NCBI GenBank assembly: GCA_938021685.1
Contig: CALIFM010000183.1
Coordinates: 1-17,426 of the forward strand
Length of the DNA: 17,426 nt
DNA from: an uncultured Gammaproteobacteria bacterium
GTDB lineage: Bacteria; Pseudomonadota; Gammaproteobacteria; Arenicellales; Poriferihabitantaceae
Direction of reading: 5' to 3'
The notes under the pieces were generated by a model that had not been told where the DNA came from, ran no database searches, and saw nothing but the letters and a program-made list of their open reading frames with translations. The position numbers were made by a program, and so were the translations under genes. This document shows positions 1-7,733 of the stretch, one piece after another; position 1 is the first letter of the stretch; each line of letters starts with the position of its first letter.

Positions 1-376
1 AAATATTGATAAGTTTATTGAAGGTGATGGCTTAGATTCTAATCGTGAGCAAGAAATTGGTCAGCACATTGGTTATCGCTATGATGTGAATTTGGTGCCA
101 GACATGGATCGCTGTTCGGATTTCCTAAAGAAATACATGGACATCATGGGTTGGACCGATCTCAACTGGCTGGAAGATGTGCACATGGGCTATGAAGAAG
201 GCAAGCCGGCGGTATTTGACCGCAATATCAATGGCTGGGTACAAGTGCCTGAAGATATCAAGTTGCCTGATAATCAGCAAGACCGTGACATGATTGCGCG
301 AGAATTGCTGATTAAGTTTCAGATGTCTAAATCACACCCAATGGTGGATTTGGTGAAGGCTTATAAGAAATTTTAG
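1..376 (+). CDS. 3' end of an unrecognised gene (partial)
   Basis: The frame is open from the left edge of the window (first complete codon at position 2) to a TAG stop, giving about 124 C-terminal residues. The true start is upstream of the window; the internal GTG at 86 has no reason to be the start. The fragment is soluble in character, rich in Asp, Glu, Trp and Tyr, with no membrane segment and no motif I recognise. It ends in a basic tail (AYKKF). A hairpin with a T-rich tail follows the stop at 404-431, so the gene is probably a separate transcription unit from fhs. I cannot assign a family or function. Confidence 0.75.
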   Translation, partial: NIDKFIEGDGLDSNREQEIGQHIGYRYDVNLVPDMDRCSDFLKKYMDIMGWTDLNWLEDVHMGYEEGKPAVFDRNINGWVQVPEDIKLPDNQQDRDMIARELLIKFQMSKSHPMVDLVKAYKKF

Positions 377-403
377 ACAGAGAAATAAAACAGCATCCAG
401 ATA

Positions 404-431
404 GGGCAGCATTAGGCTGCCTTGTTTGTTT
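404..431 (+). terminator. Probable rho-independent terminator after the partial gene
   Basis: A 6-bp stem (GGCAGC at 405-410, GCTGCC at 416-421) closes a 5-base loop, with a possible extra G-U pair outside. A T-rich tail, TTGTTTGTTT, follows at 422-431. It begins 28 bases after the stop of the upstream gene, as expected for a terminator. The stem is short, so strength is uncertain. Confidence 0.55.
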
Positions 432-577
432 ATAGCGAAGCTTATTGTATGACTTTCGTGCTTATTAGTCGCTGTTAGGTAAAGAAGCGATTAAACCCCC
501 TGTTATGATTGCTGGCATCAATAAATGAAGCGCAAAGCATCATTTCTTTTTATAATCAGCACAGCTCATACCTTAGC

Positions 578-608
578 TTGTCAGCAGTTTGCTGCAACTA
601 AGTATAAA
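578..608 (+). promoter_or_regulatory. Candidate promoter for fhs
   Basis: TTGTCA at 578-583 and TATAAA at 603-608 resemble sigma70 -35 and -10 boxes, but the 19-base spacer is long. A small dyad, CAGCA-GTT-TGCTG at 582-594, lies between them and could bind a regulator. A second isolated TATAAT at 551-556 has no matching -35. Either would give a leader containing the hairpin at 622-641. Confidence 0.3.
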
Positions 609-621
609 CACCAGCAATGTT

Positions 622-641
622 GCTTGCCGAATACGGCAAGC
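622..641 (+). promoter_or_regulatory. Strong hairpin in the fhs 5' leader
   Basis: A perfect 8-bp GC-rich stem (GCTTGCCG at 622-629, CGGCAAGC at 634-641) closes the four-base loop AATA, 40 bases before the fhs start codon. No T-tract follows, so it is not a classical terminator. It could stabilise the mRNA or be a regulatory leader element. It does not carry the conserved segments of the ZTP (pfl) riboswitch known upstream of fhs in other bacteria. Confidence 0.45.
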
Positions 642-681
642 GTACTGCATTAATCTAAAAAACTATTATCAGAGTTGAATT

Positions 682-2355
682 ATGGCTAAATCAGATATCG
701 AAATCGCCCGCGAAGCAACCATGCAGCCTATCGGCGAAATTGGCAAGAAGCTATCTATTCCTAATGAGGCTTTGCTGCCTTTTGGTCACACCAAAGCTAA
801 GGTAAGCCTTGATTACATCAACACCTTAAAAGACAAGCCAGACGGCAAGTTGATTTTAGTGACGGCTATTTCTCCTACTCCAGCAGGTGAAGGTAAAACT
901 ACGACCTCGATTGGCCTCAGTGACGGTTTGAACCGCATTGGCAAGCAAACCATGACGTGCCTGCGTGAGCCAAGCCTTGGCCCATGTTTTGGCATGAAAG
1001 GCGGTGCGGCAGGTGGCGGTTACGCCCAAGTGGTGCCGATGGAGGACATCAACTTGCATTTTACTGGTGATTTTCATGCTATTGGTGCAGCACACAACTT
1101 GCTTTCAGCGATGGTGGATAATCACATTTATTGGGACAACGAATTAGATATTGATGTGCGTCGTATTAACTGGGGTCGTGTAGTAGACATGAACGACCGC
1201 TCGTTACGTAACATCGTAACTTCGCTTGGAGGCGTAACCAATGGCTTCCCGCGCCAGACAGGTTTTGATATCACGGTTGCATCTGAAGTAATGGCGATTT
1301 TCTGTTTGGCTAGCGATATGCAAGATTTGGAGCGCCGCCTTGGTAATATCATTATTGGTTATAACCGCAAGCGCAAGCCAGTGCGTGCTAAAGATGTAAA
1401 AGCGGCTGGCCCAATGGCAGTACTACTTAAAGATGCCTTTATGCCCAACTTGGTGCAAACATTGGAAAATAACCCTGTATTTATCCATGGCGGCCCGTTT
1501 GCGAATATTGCTCACGGTTGTAACTCAATGATGGCGACTAAAACGGCATTGAAACTAGCTGACTATGTGGTAACTGAAGCAGGCTTTGGCGCTGATTTGG
1601 GTGCTGAAAAATTCATGGACATTAAATGTCGTAAAGGTGGTTTTAACCCGAGTACAGTAGTGATTGTTGCCACAGCCCGCGCATTAAAAATGAACGGTGG
1701 TGTAGCTAAGAATGATTTGGTAGGCGAGGATGTGGACGCGATTAAGCGCGGCGCAGAAAACTTAGGTCGTCATATCAATAACGTTAAAGGTTTTGGTGTG
1801 CCCGTGATTGTGGCTATCAACGGTTTTGTGACCGACACTGCTAACGAGATCAAGGCAATTCAAGATTACTGCAAGCAGTTTGACGTGGACGTAGTGCCAT
1901 GCACTCACTGGTCGGACGGTGGCGCGGGTACCGAAGAGTTGGCGACCAAGGTGGCGGCGATGGTTGATGCCGATACCGCTAAGTTTAAGACCATGTACGA
2001 GGATGAGTTGCCCTTGTTGGATAAGGCACGCAAGATTGCTCAGACCTTATACGGCGCGGAAGATATTGCTGTGGATAAAGAAGCGCAAACCGCGATTAAG
2101 CAATTTGAGAAAAACGGTTTTGGCCATTTGCCAATTTGCATGGCTAAAACACAGTACAGCTTCTCAACGGACCCAACTCTTTTGGGTGCGCCTTCGGGCC
2201 ACACTATCGGCATTCGCGAAGCGCGTTTATCAGCTGGAGCTGAGTTTGTGGTGCTGGTCTGCGGTGAGATTATGACCATGCCTGGCTTGCCACGTGTGCC
2301 GTCGGCCAACAGTATTCGTATCAATGACGAGGGCCTAGTAGAAGGCTTGTTCTAA
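682..2355 (+). CDS. fhs: Formate-tetrahydrofolate ligase
   Basis: This cytoplasmic enzyme joins formate to tetrahydrofolate using ATP, giving 10-formyl-THF for purine and formyl-methionine synthesis or for one-carbon oxidation. At 557 residues it has the usual family length. Visible signatures are the P-loop PAGEGKTT (residues 67-74), the REPSLGP segment (95-101), and the glycine-rich GMKGGAAGGGYAQV run that starts at residue 104. A second family signature is ARALKMNGG, where many homologues have His before the two glycines. The ATG at 682 has only a weak AGAG ribosome site 11 bases upstream, but the N-terminus matches the family's start. A hypothetical gene follows 42 bases downstream on the same strand and is probably co-transcribed. 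No folD or fchA lies nearby. In a proteobacterium this is C1-folate metabolism, not acetogenesis. Confidence 0.97.
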   Translation: MAKSDIEIAREATMQPIGEIGKKLSIPNEALLPFGHTKAKVSLDYINTLKDKPDGKLILVTAISPTPAGEGKTTTSIGLSDGLNRIGKQTMTCLREPSLGPCFGMKGGAAGGGYAQVVPMEDINLHFTGDFHAIGAAHNLLSAMVDNHIYWDNELDIDVRRINWGRVVDMNDRSLRNIVTSLGGVTNGFPRQTGFDITVASEVMAIFCLASDMQDLERRLGNIIIGYNRKRKPVRAKDVKAAGPMAVLLKDAFMPNLVQTLENNPVFIHGGPFANIAHGCNSMMATKTALKLADYVVTEAGFGADLGAEKFMDIKCRKGGFNPSTVVIVATARALKMNGGVAKNDLVGEDVDAIKRGAENLGRHINNVKGFGVPVIVAINGFVTDTANEIKAIQDYCKQFDVDVVPCTHWSDGGAGTEELATKVAAMVDADTAKFKTMYEDELPLLDKARKIAQTLYGAEDIAVDKEAQTAIKQFEKNGFGHLPICMAKTQYSFSTDPTLLGAPSGHTIGIREARLSAGAEFVVLVCGEIMTMPGLPRVPSANSIRINDEGLVEGLF

Positions 2356-2397
2356 GCCTGCTGCAGCTAGCCCCATCTTGCGCTTGGTTATAACTAA

Positions 2398-3012
2398 GTG
2401 GCTAATAACCTAGATCGTAATTTGGGTAATAATCTGCGAAGTGATGAGCAGGGCGAAGCCGCCCTGCGCCATCAATTTTTGGTATGGCAGTGTTTGTTGC
2501 GCCAATATGCGATACGTAACGACGAGGGAAGACCGCCGCAGGGTGGGCGTGCGGCGTATAAACTGTCACATGAAAGTCGTCAGTGGCAAGGGCCGATTGT
2601 GGTGCTGCCGAATAAAGCTGATGCGTCGGTGATTACCACGCAGTTTCGCTTTGCCGCCAAGAAAACTCATGATCCGCGCTTGCGCCGTGAAACGGCACTG
2701 AAGCATTTAGCCGAGGCCTATTACCAGCAGGCTGATTCGTTCACTGATCAGCTCACTGCTTTATTTGCTTTGCATAGTCCCACGGTGCAGGCAATGATCG
2801 AGGTTGGTGGCTTGACCCTACGCTTTGCCCAAGCCAATCAGCAGTACGACATCCCTTGCGCAGTACGCTTATGCCAGACGAACGAACCACTGTATCAGTT
2901 TACTTATTGGCATAATTATCTGTTCAATGCAACGTTGCCTGGCGAAGTGGATGTGGTTTGCTTTTCTCCTGATTGGATGCAAGCAAAATTCACCCAGCTG
3001 CCCACGGACTAA
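2398..3012 (+). CDS. Conserved-looking hypothetical protein downstream of fhs
   Basis: A 204-residue soluble protein without a signal peptide or membrane segment. The GTG at 2398 comes directly after an in-frame TAA, so it is the earliest possible start; no clear ribosome site precedes it, and translation may depend on coupling to fhs 42 bases upstream. Recognisable segments are HQFLVWQCLLRQ near residue 25, a GRPPQGGR turn, FTDQLTALF in the middle, and a C-terminal YWHNYLFNATLPG followed by FSPDWMQAKF. From memory, proteins with this pattern occur next to fhs in other proteobacteria, which suggests a role linked to formyl-folate metabolism, but I know no biochemical function and name none. 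It converges with the transporter gene on the opposite strand, leaving a 40-base gap. Confidence 0.8.
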   Translation: MANNLDRNLGNNLRSDEQGEAALRHQFLVWQCLLRQYAIRNDEGRPPQGGRAAYKLSHESRQWQGPIVVLPNKADASVITTQFRFAAKKTHDPRLRRETALKHLAEAYYQQADSFTDQLTALFALHSPTVQAMIEVGGLTLRFAQANQQYDIPCAVRLCQTNEPLYQFTYWHNYLFNATLPGEVDVVCFSPDWMQAKFTQLPTD

Positions 3013-3052
3013 AGCGCATAGTAGATCCCCATCCGTGTTTTGCGGTAGGCTT

Positions 3053-4288
3053 TTAATTGATGGTTGTGTTTGCTGCTTTGTGGCTCGCCATTTTAGGTGC
3101 TATGAGTCGCTCGTAATAAAAAATGAGCATTAATGACACGGCACTAAGTAGCGCGAAGCTTCCCACTAAGGGCAACACGGTTTGGTTATAAGCTGCGCCG
3201 ACCAAGTAGCCTAAGCCTAAAGAGACAAAGTTGCTGATGGAGCCCACCAAAGATGAAGCTAGGCCGGCGATGTGACCATGAGGCTCTAGTGCGATGGCGT
3301 TAAAATTGCCGAAAAGTAAACCGATCATCAAGAAGCTAAGCACTAAATAAACCATAAACGACAATAAGCTAGGTGCGGTGTATAAGGATATTAACAAAAA
3401 CACCATGGATAACACGCATACGCCAGCCAGTGATACTCTGCAAAGCAGCTGCATACCAAAGCGCATTACCAGCTTGGAGTTGGAGTAGGACGCGATGCCC
3501 AAGGCAATGGCTAAGATGGCGAAGTAGAAGGCAAACTGATCGCCCAAAGCGTATTGTTCTTGCAAGATTTGCTGCGATGAATTGAGAAAGCCGACGAAGG
3601 CGCCGAATACCAAGCCAGCGGCGACGGTATATATCGCAGTGGTGGGGTGGCGGATGATCTCTAGAAAGCCGCGTGCAATGTGATTAAAGTTCAGCGGAGT
3701 GCGCTTCTCCGGCGGTAAGGTTTCGGCTTGGCGCAGTGCCAGCCATAGCCAAGTGATTGATGATAAAGCTACAAACAGCCAGAAGATAACCCGCCAATGG
3801 AAGAAGTTTAAGATTACTTGCCCAATCGCGGGGGCGATAGCGGGCACGATGAGAAACATCACCATCACCAAGGACATCACCCGTGCCATCTCGCGGCCTT
3901 TGCTTTGGTCACGGATGATGGCCGTGCAAATGATGCGCGGCCCCGCGACCCCCAACCCCTGCAAGAAGCGCCCCCATAACATAGCTAAATAGGTTTCGGC
4001 GAAGGCCGAAATTAAGCAACCGATAATGAACAGCGCAATACCAAAGTAAATCGGGTTTTTGCGGCCAAAGGCATCAGATATGGGACCGTAGATAAGCTGT
4101 GCAAAAGCTAAGCCTAAAAACAGCACTGAAATCATGTGTTGGCGCTGGTTTTCGTGCGTCACGCCGAGATCAGTGGAAATTTCATTGAGGCCGGGTAGAA
4201 TGGTATCGATGGACAAAGCCACAATCGACATCAACATGGCCATTAAGGCGATGTATTCGTAAAAGGGTTGGGGCGTTGTTTGCTGCAC
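3053..4288 (-). CDS. Bcr/CflA-type multidrug efflux transporter (MFS)
   Basis: A 411-residue major facilitator protein with about 12 hydrophobic segments, in the inner membrane, expected to export drugs or small metabolites by proton antiport. Family marks are the TM1 stretch SIDTILPGLNEI (residues 25-36) with its acidic residue, typical of Bcr/CflA members; MFS motif A GPISDAFGRK (68-77); a motif-B-like RFLQGLG (107-113); and the TM5 antiporter-like APAIGQ (152-157). The start is GTG at 4288; an in-frame TAG lies three codons upstream, so the frame cannot be longer, and TM1 begins only about ten residues in. No strong ribosome site is seen. The substrate cannot be read from sequence. It stands alone, convergent with the fhs-linked gene and 102 bases downstream of the hypothetical gene on the same strand. 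Confidence 0.92.
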   Translation of the reverse strand: MQQTTPQPFYEYIALMAMLMSIVALSIDTILPGLNEISTDLGVTHENQRQHMISVLFLGLAFAQLIYGPISDAFGRKNPIYFGIALFIIGCLISAFAETYLAMLWGRFLQGLGVAGPRIICTAIIRDQSKGREMARVMSLVMVMFLIVPAIAPAIGQVILNFFHWRVIFWLFVALSSITWLWLALRQAETLPPEKRTPLNFNHIARGFLEIIRHPTTAIYTVAAGLVFGAFVGFLNSSQQILQEQYALGDQFAFYFAILAIALGIASYSNSKLVMRFGMQLLCRVSLAGVCVLSMVFLLISLYTAPSLLSFMVYLVLSFLMIGLLFGNFNAIALEPHGHIAGLASSLVGSISNFVSLGLGYLVGAAYNQTVLPLVGSFALLSAVSLMLIFYYERLIAPKMASHKAANTTIN

Positions 4289-4390
4289 TTTTGTCTAGGA
4301 AGTATGGCTTTAAGTTTTGAGCTAGGTTTGTTTATCAAAGGCGCCCTTGTGCTTCAGGGACATGGCTTAGAGCTGAAAAAAGTAGTTGGC

Positions 4391-4891
4391 TTATTCGCTA
4401 CCTTGTTTTGATATGGCGCCGTTGACGAACTTAACGAAATCCGCGTCGTAAATCGCTTGCCCATAGGGGCTGTTTGCCCAACTATGCGACATTGGAGGTT
4501 TGGAGTAAAAAGCAGAAATCAGATTTTCCAAGTCTTGCAAGTCGTCGGGTGTGGTGATGGACTTGTAATGGCCCCAGTGTAGTCGCATCCAGCATTGGCA
4601 CAAGGTGTCAACCTGTAATGCGTCCTCAATATTTAGATTAAGCAAATCGCCCAACTGTTCATAGACGGAGTCTAACTGCGAAGATTTGAGCCAATTTTGG
4701 CGCAATGAGGCGTTGTTCACCATTACAAGATCAATTTCTCGCACGCCTATGGATCTCGCCATGCGAGACGTGTCTGCTGCTGCAAGTCTTGCGAATCGAA
4801 CTTGCAGTGCTAAATACAATAAGGAAACAACTATTGCAATGACGCCAATAACTTCAGCAACTGCCGATATTACAGTCCAATTTAGATTCAT
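4391..4891 (-). CDS. Membrane-anchored hypothetical protein
   Basis: A 166-residue protein with one N-terminal membrane segment (about residues 8-30, VAEVIGVIAIVVSLLYLALQ), followed by Arg-rich VRFAR and a soluble domain. This architecture, a short anchor with the pattern 'AE-(I/L)-G ... SL-YLA-Q-R', recurs in many uncharacterised proteobacterial proteins; no function is known to me. The soluble part is rich in Trp, Leu and Asp, with no catalytic motif I recognise. The positive residues after the anchor suggest that the C-terminal domain is cytoplasmic. The ATG start fits the membrane segment well. It lies upstream of the efflux gene on the same strand, 102 bases apart, so co-transcription is possible. 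Confidence 0.75.
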   Translation of the reverse strand: MNLNWTVISAVAEVIGVIAIVVSLLYLALQVRFARLAAADTSRMARSIGVREIDLVMVNNASLRQNWLKSSQLDSVYEQLGDLLNLNIEDALQVDTLCQCWMRLHWGHYKSITTPDDLQDLENLISAFYSKPPMSHSWANSPYGQAIYDADFVKFVNGAISKQGSE

Positions 4892-5446
4892 AAGTGCTTA
4901 TCCAACCATATACACATGCTGTTTATAATACTTCCCATCAGCCTTGATAGTAGATTGTGTATCAAAATTAGTCCACGCTTCTTTGTTTTTATCTGATGTG
5001 CCGTTGTTAGGTCGCTAATGCTTGCCTAATCTGTGAGTAGGGCTGATCATGTTGTAGCTTGAATCTGTTTTTTAATTTGTAATGCTTTTACTTGAATGGC
5101 AATATTTGTTAACAAAGGAAATAGGCGAATATGTTCCAAAGCATTGGAAGTAAATGAGCATGTTGCGATAGTCTTTTAATTAGAAATAACAAAAAGAGGC
5201 CAATAAAAATTGCGTAAGGAATGGTCCACTACATCTTGCTTGATATTGACAGCATTGGTAAAACAATGACGATTACTTTGTCAAAAACCTCGGGAAGCCG
5301 CCAGTTTCATCGATGGACATAACCAAGAATAGGTAGGCTCCAAATTTCTAAAACCGTCGTGATTTTAAAGAATAGATATATGTTTCATCAACCCATGAGT
5401 TTAATAGGCAGATTAGGCTTATGATTAACAACTGAAAACTTGAAAA
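4892..5446 (-). other. AT-rich region with only broken frames
   Basis: No intact gene is visible in this 555-base stretch. The part nearest 4891 must hold the promoter of the minus-strand hypothetical gene. The minus strand from 5446 down to about 5110 has protein-like but interrupted frames. Reading on past the stop at 5447 in the same frame gives about 32 codons, another stop, then about 23 codons including MSIDETGGFPRFL, then a further stop. A frame shift there leads into the hydrophobic segment WTIPYAIFIGLFLLFLIKRL (about 5170-5230), just after a TAG codon. This may be a decayed 3' part of a membrane-protein gene, or only the hydrophobic bias of AT-rich DNA. I see no repeat, RNA gene or mobile element. 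Confidence 0.4.
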
Positions 5447-5689
5447 TCAAACAGCGATGGTTGCTTCATTGTTAAGGTCAAAGCCACCGATACTTACGTC
5501 GGAAGTACTTTTCGTTAAATGCCCAAAGAAACCCAGCACAGTAAAATGCATGGCCATCAAAAATAGCTCGAATACGATAAACGACAAAACCATAATCAAG
5601 ATTGCTCTTTGTGGCCGGTTGAACAGATTGACCCAAGTTATAGCAAGCAAGTGTTTTTGGTTAAGTGAACTTTCAGACAAAACTATCAA
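5447..5689 (-). CDS. Small membrane protein, possibly a truncated permease N-terminus
   Basis: An 80-residue frame starting at TTG 5689, eight bases after the stop of the upstream carboxylesterase gene, with an AAGAAG ribosome-site-like stretch before it. The arrangement suggests an operon. The protein has a basic segment, VNLFNRPQRA (residues 20-29), followed by a long hydrophobic stretch (about 30-55) and a polar C-terminus. A 'W-x-N-L-x-x-R-x-x-R' stretch followed by a membrane helix is reminiscent of the N-terminus of FtsX/MacB-type ABC permeases, which are much longer, so this could be a truncated remnant. The plus-strand frame over the same bases looks less protein-like. Alternatives are a genuine small membrane protein of unknown role, or a non-coding frame. 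Confidence 0.4.
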   Translation of the reverse strand: MIVLSESSLNQKHLLAITWVNLFNRPQRAILIMVLSFIVFELFLMAMHFTVLGFFGHLTKSTSDVSIGGFDLNNEATIAV

Positions 5690-5697
5690 TGCTTCTT

Positions 5698-6375
5698 TTA
5701 TAGCTCAAGCGCTTCTCGAATAAACACCGTTATATCACCAATTTCCTCAGGGCTAACCGAATGCTGCATTGGGTAATGATGCCACTGCACGTTATAGCCC
5801 ATGGCTTGTAGTTGTTCGTGGCTTTGTTGTGCGAGCGTGATAGGGATAACAGGATCATGCTGGCCGTGAGCCATAAAAATGGGGATGTTGGCGTTTTCGT
5901 TACTGCGTTCAGCTTCGGTTTTATGAGGCAGTGGCAAGTAAGTGGACAGCGCCATAATACCAGCCAGTGATTGATGGTAGCGCAGGCCAGTGTACAGCAC
6001 TACTGCGCCGCCTTGAGAAAAGCCCGCTAATAAGATGTGTTCGCTAGCCACACCGCGCGCAATTTCTTGCTCGATCAACGCTTTCACTGTGGCGGTTGAT
6101 TCTTTAAGACCTGCCTCATCAGCTCGGTCTTCAAAGCTCAGTGATTTGATGTCATACCACGAGCGCATCTGCATGCCGCCATTGATGGAAACGGGTTGTA
6201 CGGGGGCGTGTGGAAAGATAAAGCGGATGGGCGCTTTTTCAGGCAGGCCCAACTGCGGCACAATGCCAGCAAAATCATTACCATCAGCACCGAGGCCATG
6301 CAGCCATATAATACTACGAGTAGGGCTAGGGCTTAGCTCAATTTCTATGGTTTGCGCGTCGGAATTATTGGTCAT
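5698..6375 (-). CDS. Carboxylesterase / acyl-protein thioesterase-like alpha/beta hydrolase
   Basis: A 225-residue cytoplasmic serine hydrolase of the phospholipase/carboxylesterase family (EstB / acyl-protein thioesterase type), which cleaves short-chain carboxylic or thioester bonds. The full catalytic triad is visible: Ser120 in GFSQGG (118-123), Asp174 in HGQHDPVIP, and His205 in MQHSVSPEE. The oxyanion-side motif HGLGADGNDF (26-35) and the FPHAP segment (54-58) are also typical. Length is normal for the family and there is no signal peptide. The ATG at 6375 is well placed, although no strong ribosome site is visible. A small membrane-protein frame begins eight bases after the stop, so the two may be co-transcribed. 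The physiological substrate cannot be told from the sequence. Confidence 0.93.
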   Translation of the reverse strand: MTNNSDAQTIEIELSPSPTRSIIWLHGLGADGNDFAGIVPQLGLPEKAPIRFIFPHAPVQPVSINGGMQMRSWYDIKSLSFEDRADEAGLKESTATVKALIEQEIARGVASEHILLAGFSQGGAVVLYTGLRYHQSLAGIMALSTYLPLPHKTEAERSNENANIPIFMAHGQHDPVIPITLAQQSHEQLQAMGYNVQWHHYPMQHSVSPEEIGDITVFIREALEL

Positions 6376-6595
6376 ACTGGGATCTGATGATTATGTGTGG
6401 GGTTATGCTGAGTGCATTGTGGCATAAGGGCAGCTTACTTTTCCAGACAAATTTAGTAGAGTTGATGTGCCTAGAAAATTACAGTGATTGCAGATAGGAC
6501 GCAAGCGTGAAATGGTGTGCTAAAGCTAAGATTATAGTAACTCCATTTAACGCAAATTCTTGTTGATTAAATGCATCTCTTTTATTCAAGTCTCC

Positions 6596-6601
6596 TATAA
6601 T
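6596..6601 (+). promoter_or_regulatory. Perfect -10 box immediately before a start codon
   Basis: A consensus TATAAT lies at 6596-6601, and the chosen ATG begins at 6608. A transcript starting the usual 6-8 bases downstream would start at or next to the A of the ATG, which would be a leaderless mRNA. No good -35 box is found at 15-18 bases, so this is a candidate only. Confidence 0.3.
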
Positions 6602-6607
6602 TGGGCG

Positions 6608-7699
6608 ATGGCTCTGGCTCCCATTAAACGTCGTCGCTGGCAATTATTTTGCTTGATCGCTTTGGCCTTTGTTGCATGGTGGCTGGCAGCCATGTTTAAC
6701 GCGCAACAACGCCTGCGTAGCCAGCCGCCGTTGCCTACAGCCACCACCTTTTTAAGTGATCAAGTAACCGCCATGCCACGTAAGCTGTGGAATTTAAGCT
6801 TAGGCAGCGATGGCTTTGTGTATGGCTCACGCGGACCAGAATTGCTGCGTATTGTGCCTGGCGGTGAGGAAGTTGAAAGCTTGCATGTGTTTGAGCAAGC
6901 CATCAGCGCGATTCATCAAAGTACGTTTGGCCTATTAATGGTGGCCACAGATTCCGATCGTTGGGACAATAACCGTCTGTGTCGTATTTATCGCATGGAT
7001 GAAGGAGGTGGCTTTAAGCTGATAAAGACCATTGAAAGGGGCGTAGCCTTGCCGTGGTCGATTAGTTCGGACAGCGCAGGGCGCATTTTTGTTGGAGAAT
7101 ACGGCCCGCAGCAACAGGGTTCAGCTAAAACTGTATGGCGCAGTGATGATGGCGGTGATAGCTGGGCAGTCAGTTACCAAGCGCTTGATCAAGACAAAAC
7201 GCATATTCATCGTGTGGCAGTTGATCCTTACACTGATGATGTATGGGTGACAGTCGGTGATGGTAAGAACCGGGCCATGTTACGCTCGCAAGACCACGGT
7301 GAAACGTGGCAGCAGTTGCGCGATGATCAGTCGACTGGTGTGGCCTTTACCGAAGACGCTATTTATTGGGGGCGCGATGAAAAAGGCGATGCGGGCATTA
7401 CTCAGTATGATCGCGCCAGTGGCCGTTTTAGCAATGTTTTAAAGTTGGTTAAACTGGGCAATTTTGGTGGTAGTATTTATTCCATGACTAGCAGTGATGA
7501 CGGTACCGTGTACGCCGCCACCATGAAGTATGCCGAGCAAGAACACGTAGCCAGTTTATGGGCTGGGCGCAACCAGCAGTGGCAACCGTTGGCTTTTATT
7601 GATAGCGAAGCGGGGCGCGGCACGGGTTTGGAAACAGTGGCGGGCCCTGATAAAGAGGGTTGGATTTACATCACTGGTTTCAAGATTAAAACGCGCTAG
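6608..7699 (+). CDS. Membrane-anchored Asp-box (BNR-type) beta-propeller-like protein
   Basis: From the ATG at 6608 the product is 363 residues. It has a basic KRRR (residues 7-10), a single hydrophobic anchor (about 11-30), a Pro-rich linker and a periplasmic repeat domain. Two Asp-box motifs of the form S-x-D-x-G-x-x-W are plain: SDDGGDSW (179-186) and SQDHGETW (227-234). Between and after them are repeated strand-like segments such as GRIFVGEYG and DVWVTVGDG. This points to a sialidase/Ycf48-like propeller, a fold used for binding or scaffolding; no sialidase active site (FRIP motif) is seen, so enzyme activity should not be assumed. An in-frame TTG at 6560 would add 16 residues, but they do not resemble a signal sequence and have no ribosome site. 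Function is unknown. Confidence 0.8.
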   Translation: MALAPIKRRRWQLFCLIALAFVAWWLAAMFNAQQRLRSQPPLPTATTFLSDQVTAMPRKLWNLSLGSDGFVYGSRGPELLRIVPGGEEVESLHVFEQAISAIHQSTFGLLMVATDSDRWDNNRLCRIYRMDEGGGFKLIKTIERGVALPWSISSDSAGRIFVGEYGPQQQGSAKTVWRSDDGGDSWAVSYQALDQDKTHIHRVAVDPYTDDVWVTVGDGKNRAMLRSQDHGETWQQLRDDQSTGVAFTEDAIYWGRDEKGDAGITQYDRASGRFSNVLKLVKLGNFGGSIYSMTSSDDGTVYAATMKYAEQEHVASLWAGRNQQWQPLAFIDSEAGRGTGLETVAGPDKEGWIYITGFKIKTR

Positions 7700-7733
7700 A
7701 GTTTTAGTGCTTAGTTATGTATGGAGTGAGATC

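Noticed and set aside
377..681. ZTP (pfl) or other known riboswitch upstream of fhs
   Set aside because: The conserved ZTP segments, such as the CCGCCUGGGC-like 3' part, are not present, and no glycine or other familiar aptamer core was recognised; only hairpins are seen.
1919..2275. Plus-strand 118-residue frame inside fhs
   Set aside because: It is an out-of-frame shadow of the well-supported fhs coding sequence, rich in Arg and Trp.
682..2355. fhs as evidence of acetogenesis (Wood-Ljungdahl pathway)
   Set aside because: No CO dehydrogenase, acetyl-CoA synthase or other pathway genes are present, and the neighbours are ordinary proteobacterial genes; Fhs is common in C1-folate metabolism.
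5457..5723. Plus-strand 88-residue frame
   Set aside because: It overlaps the carboxylesterase end and the opposite small membrane frame, and has no ribosome site, motif or coherent protein character.
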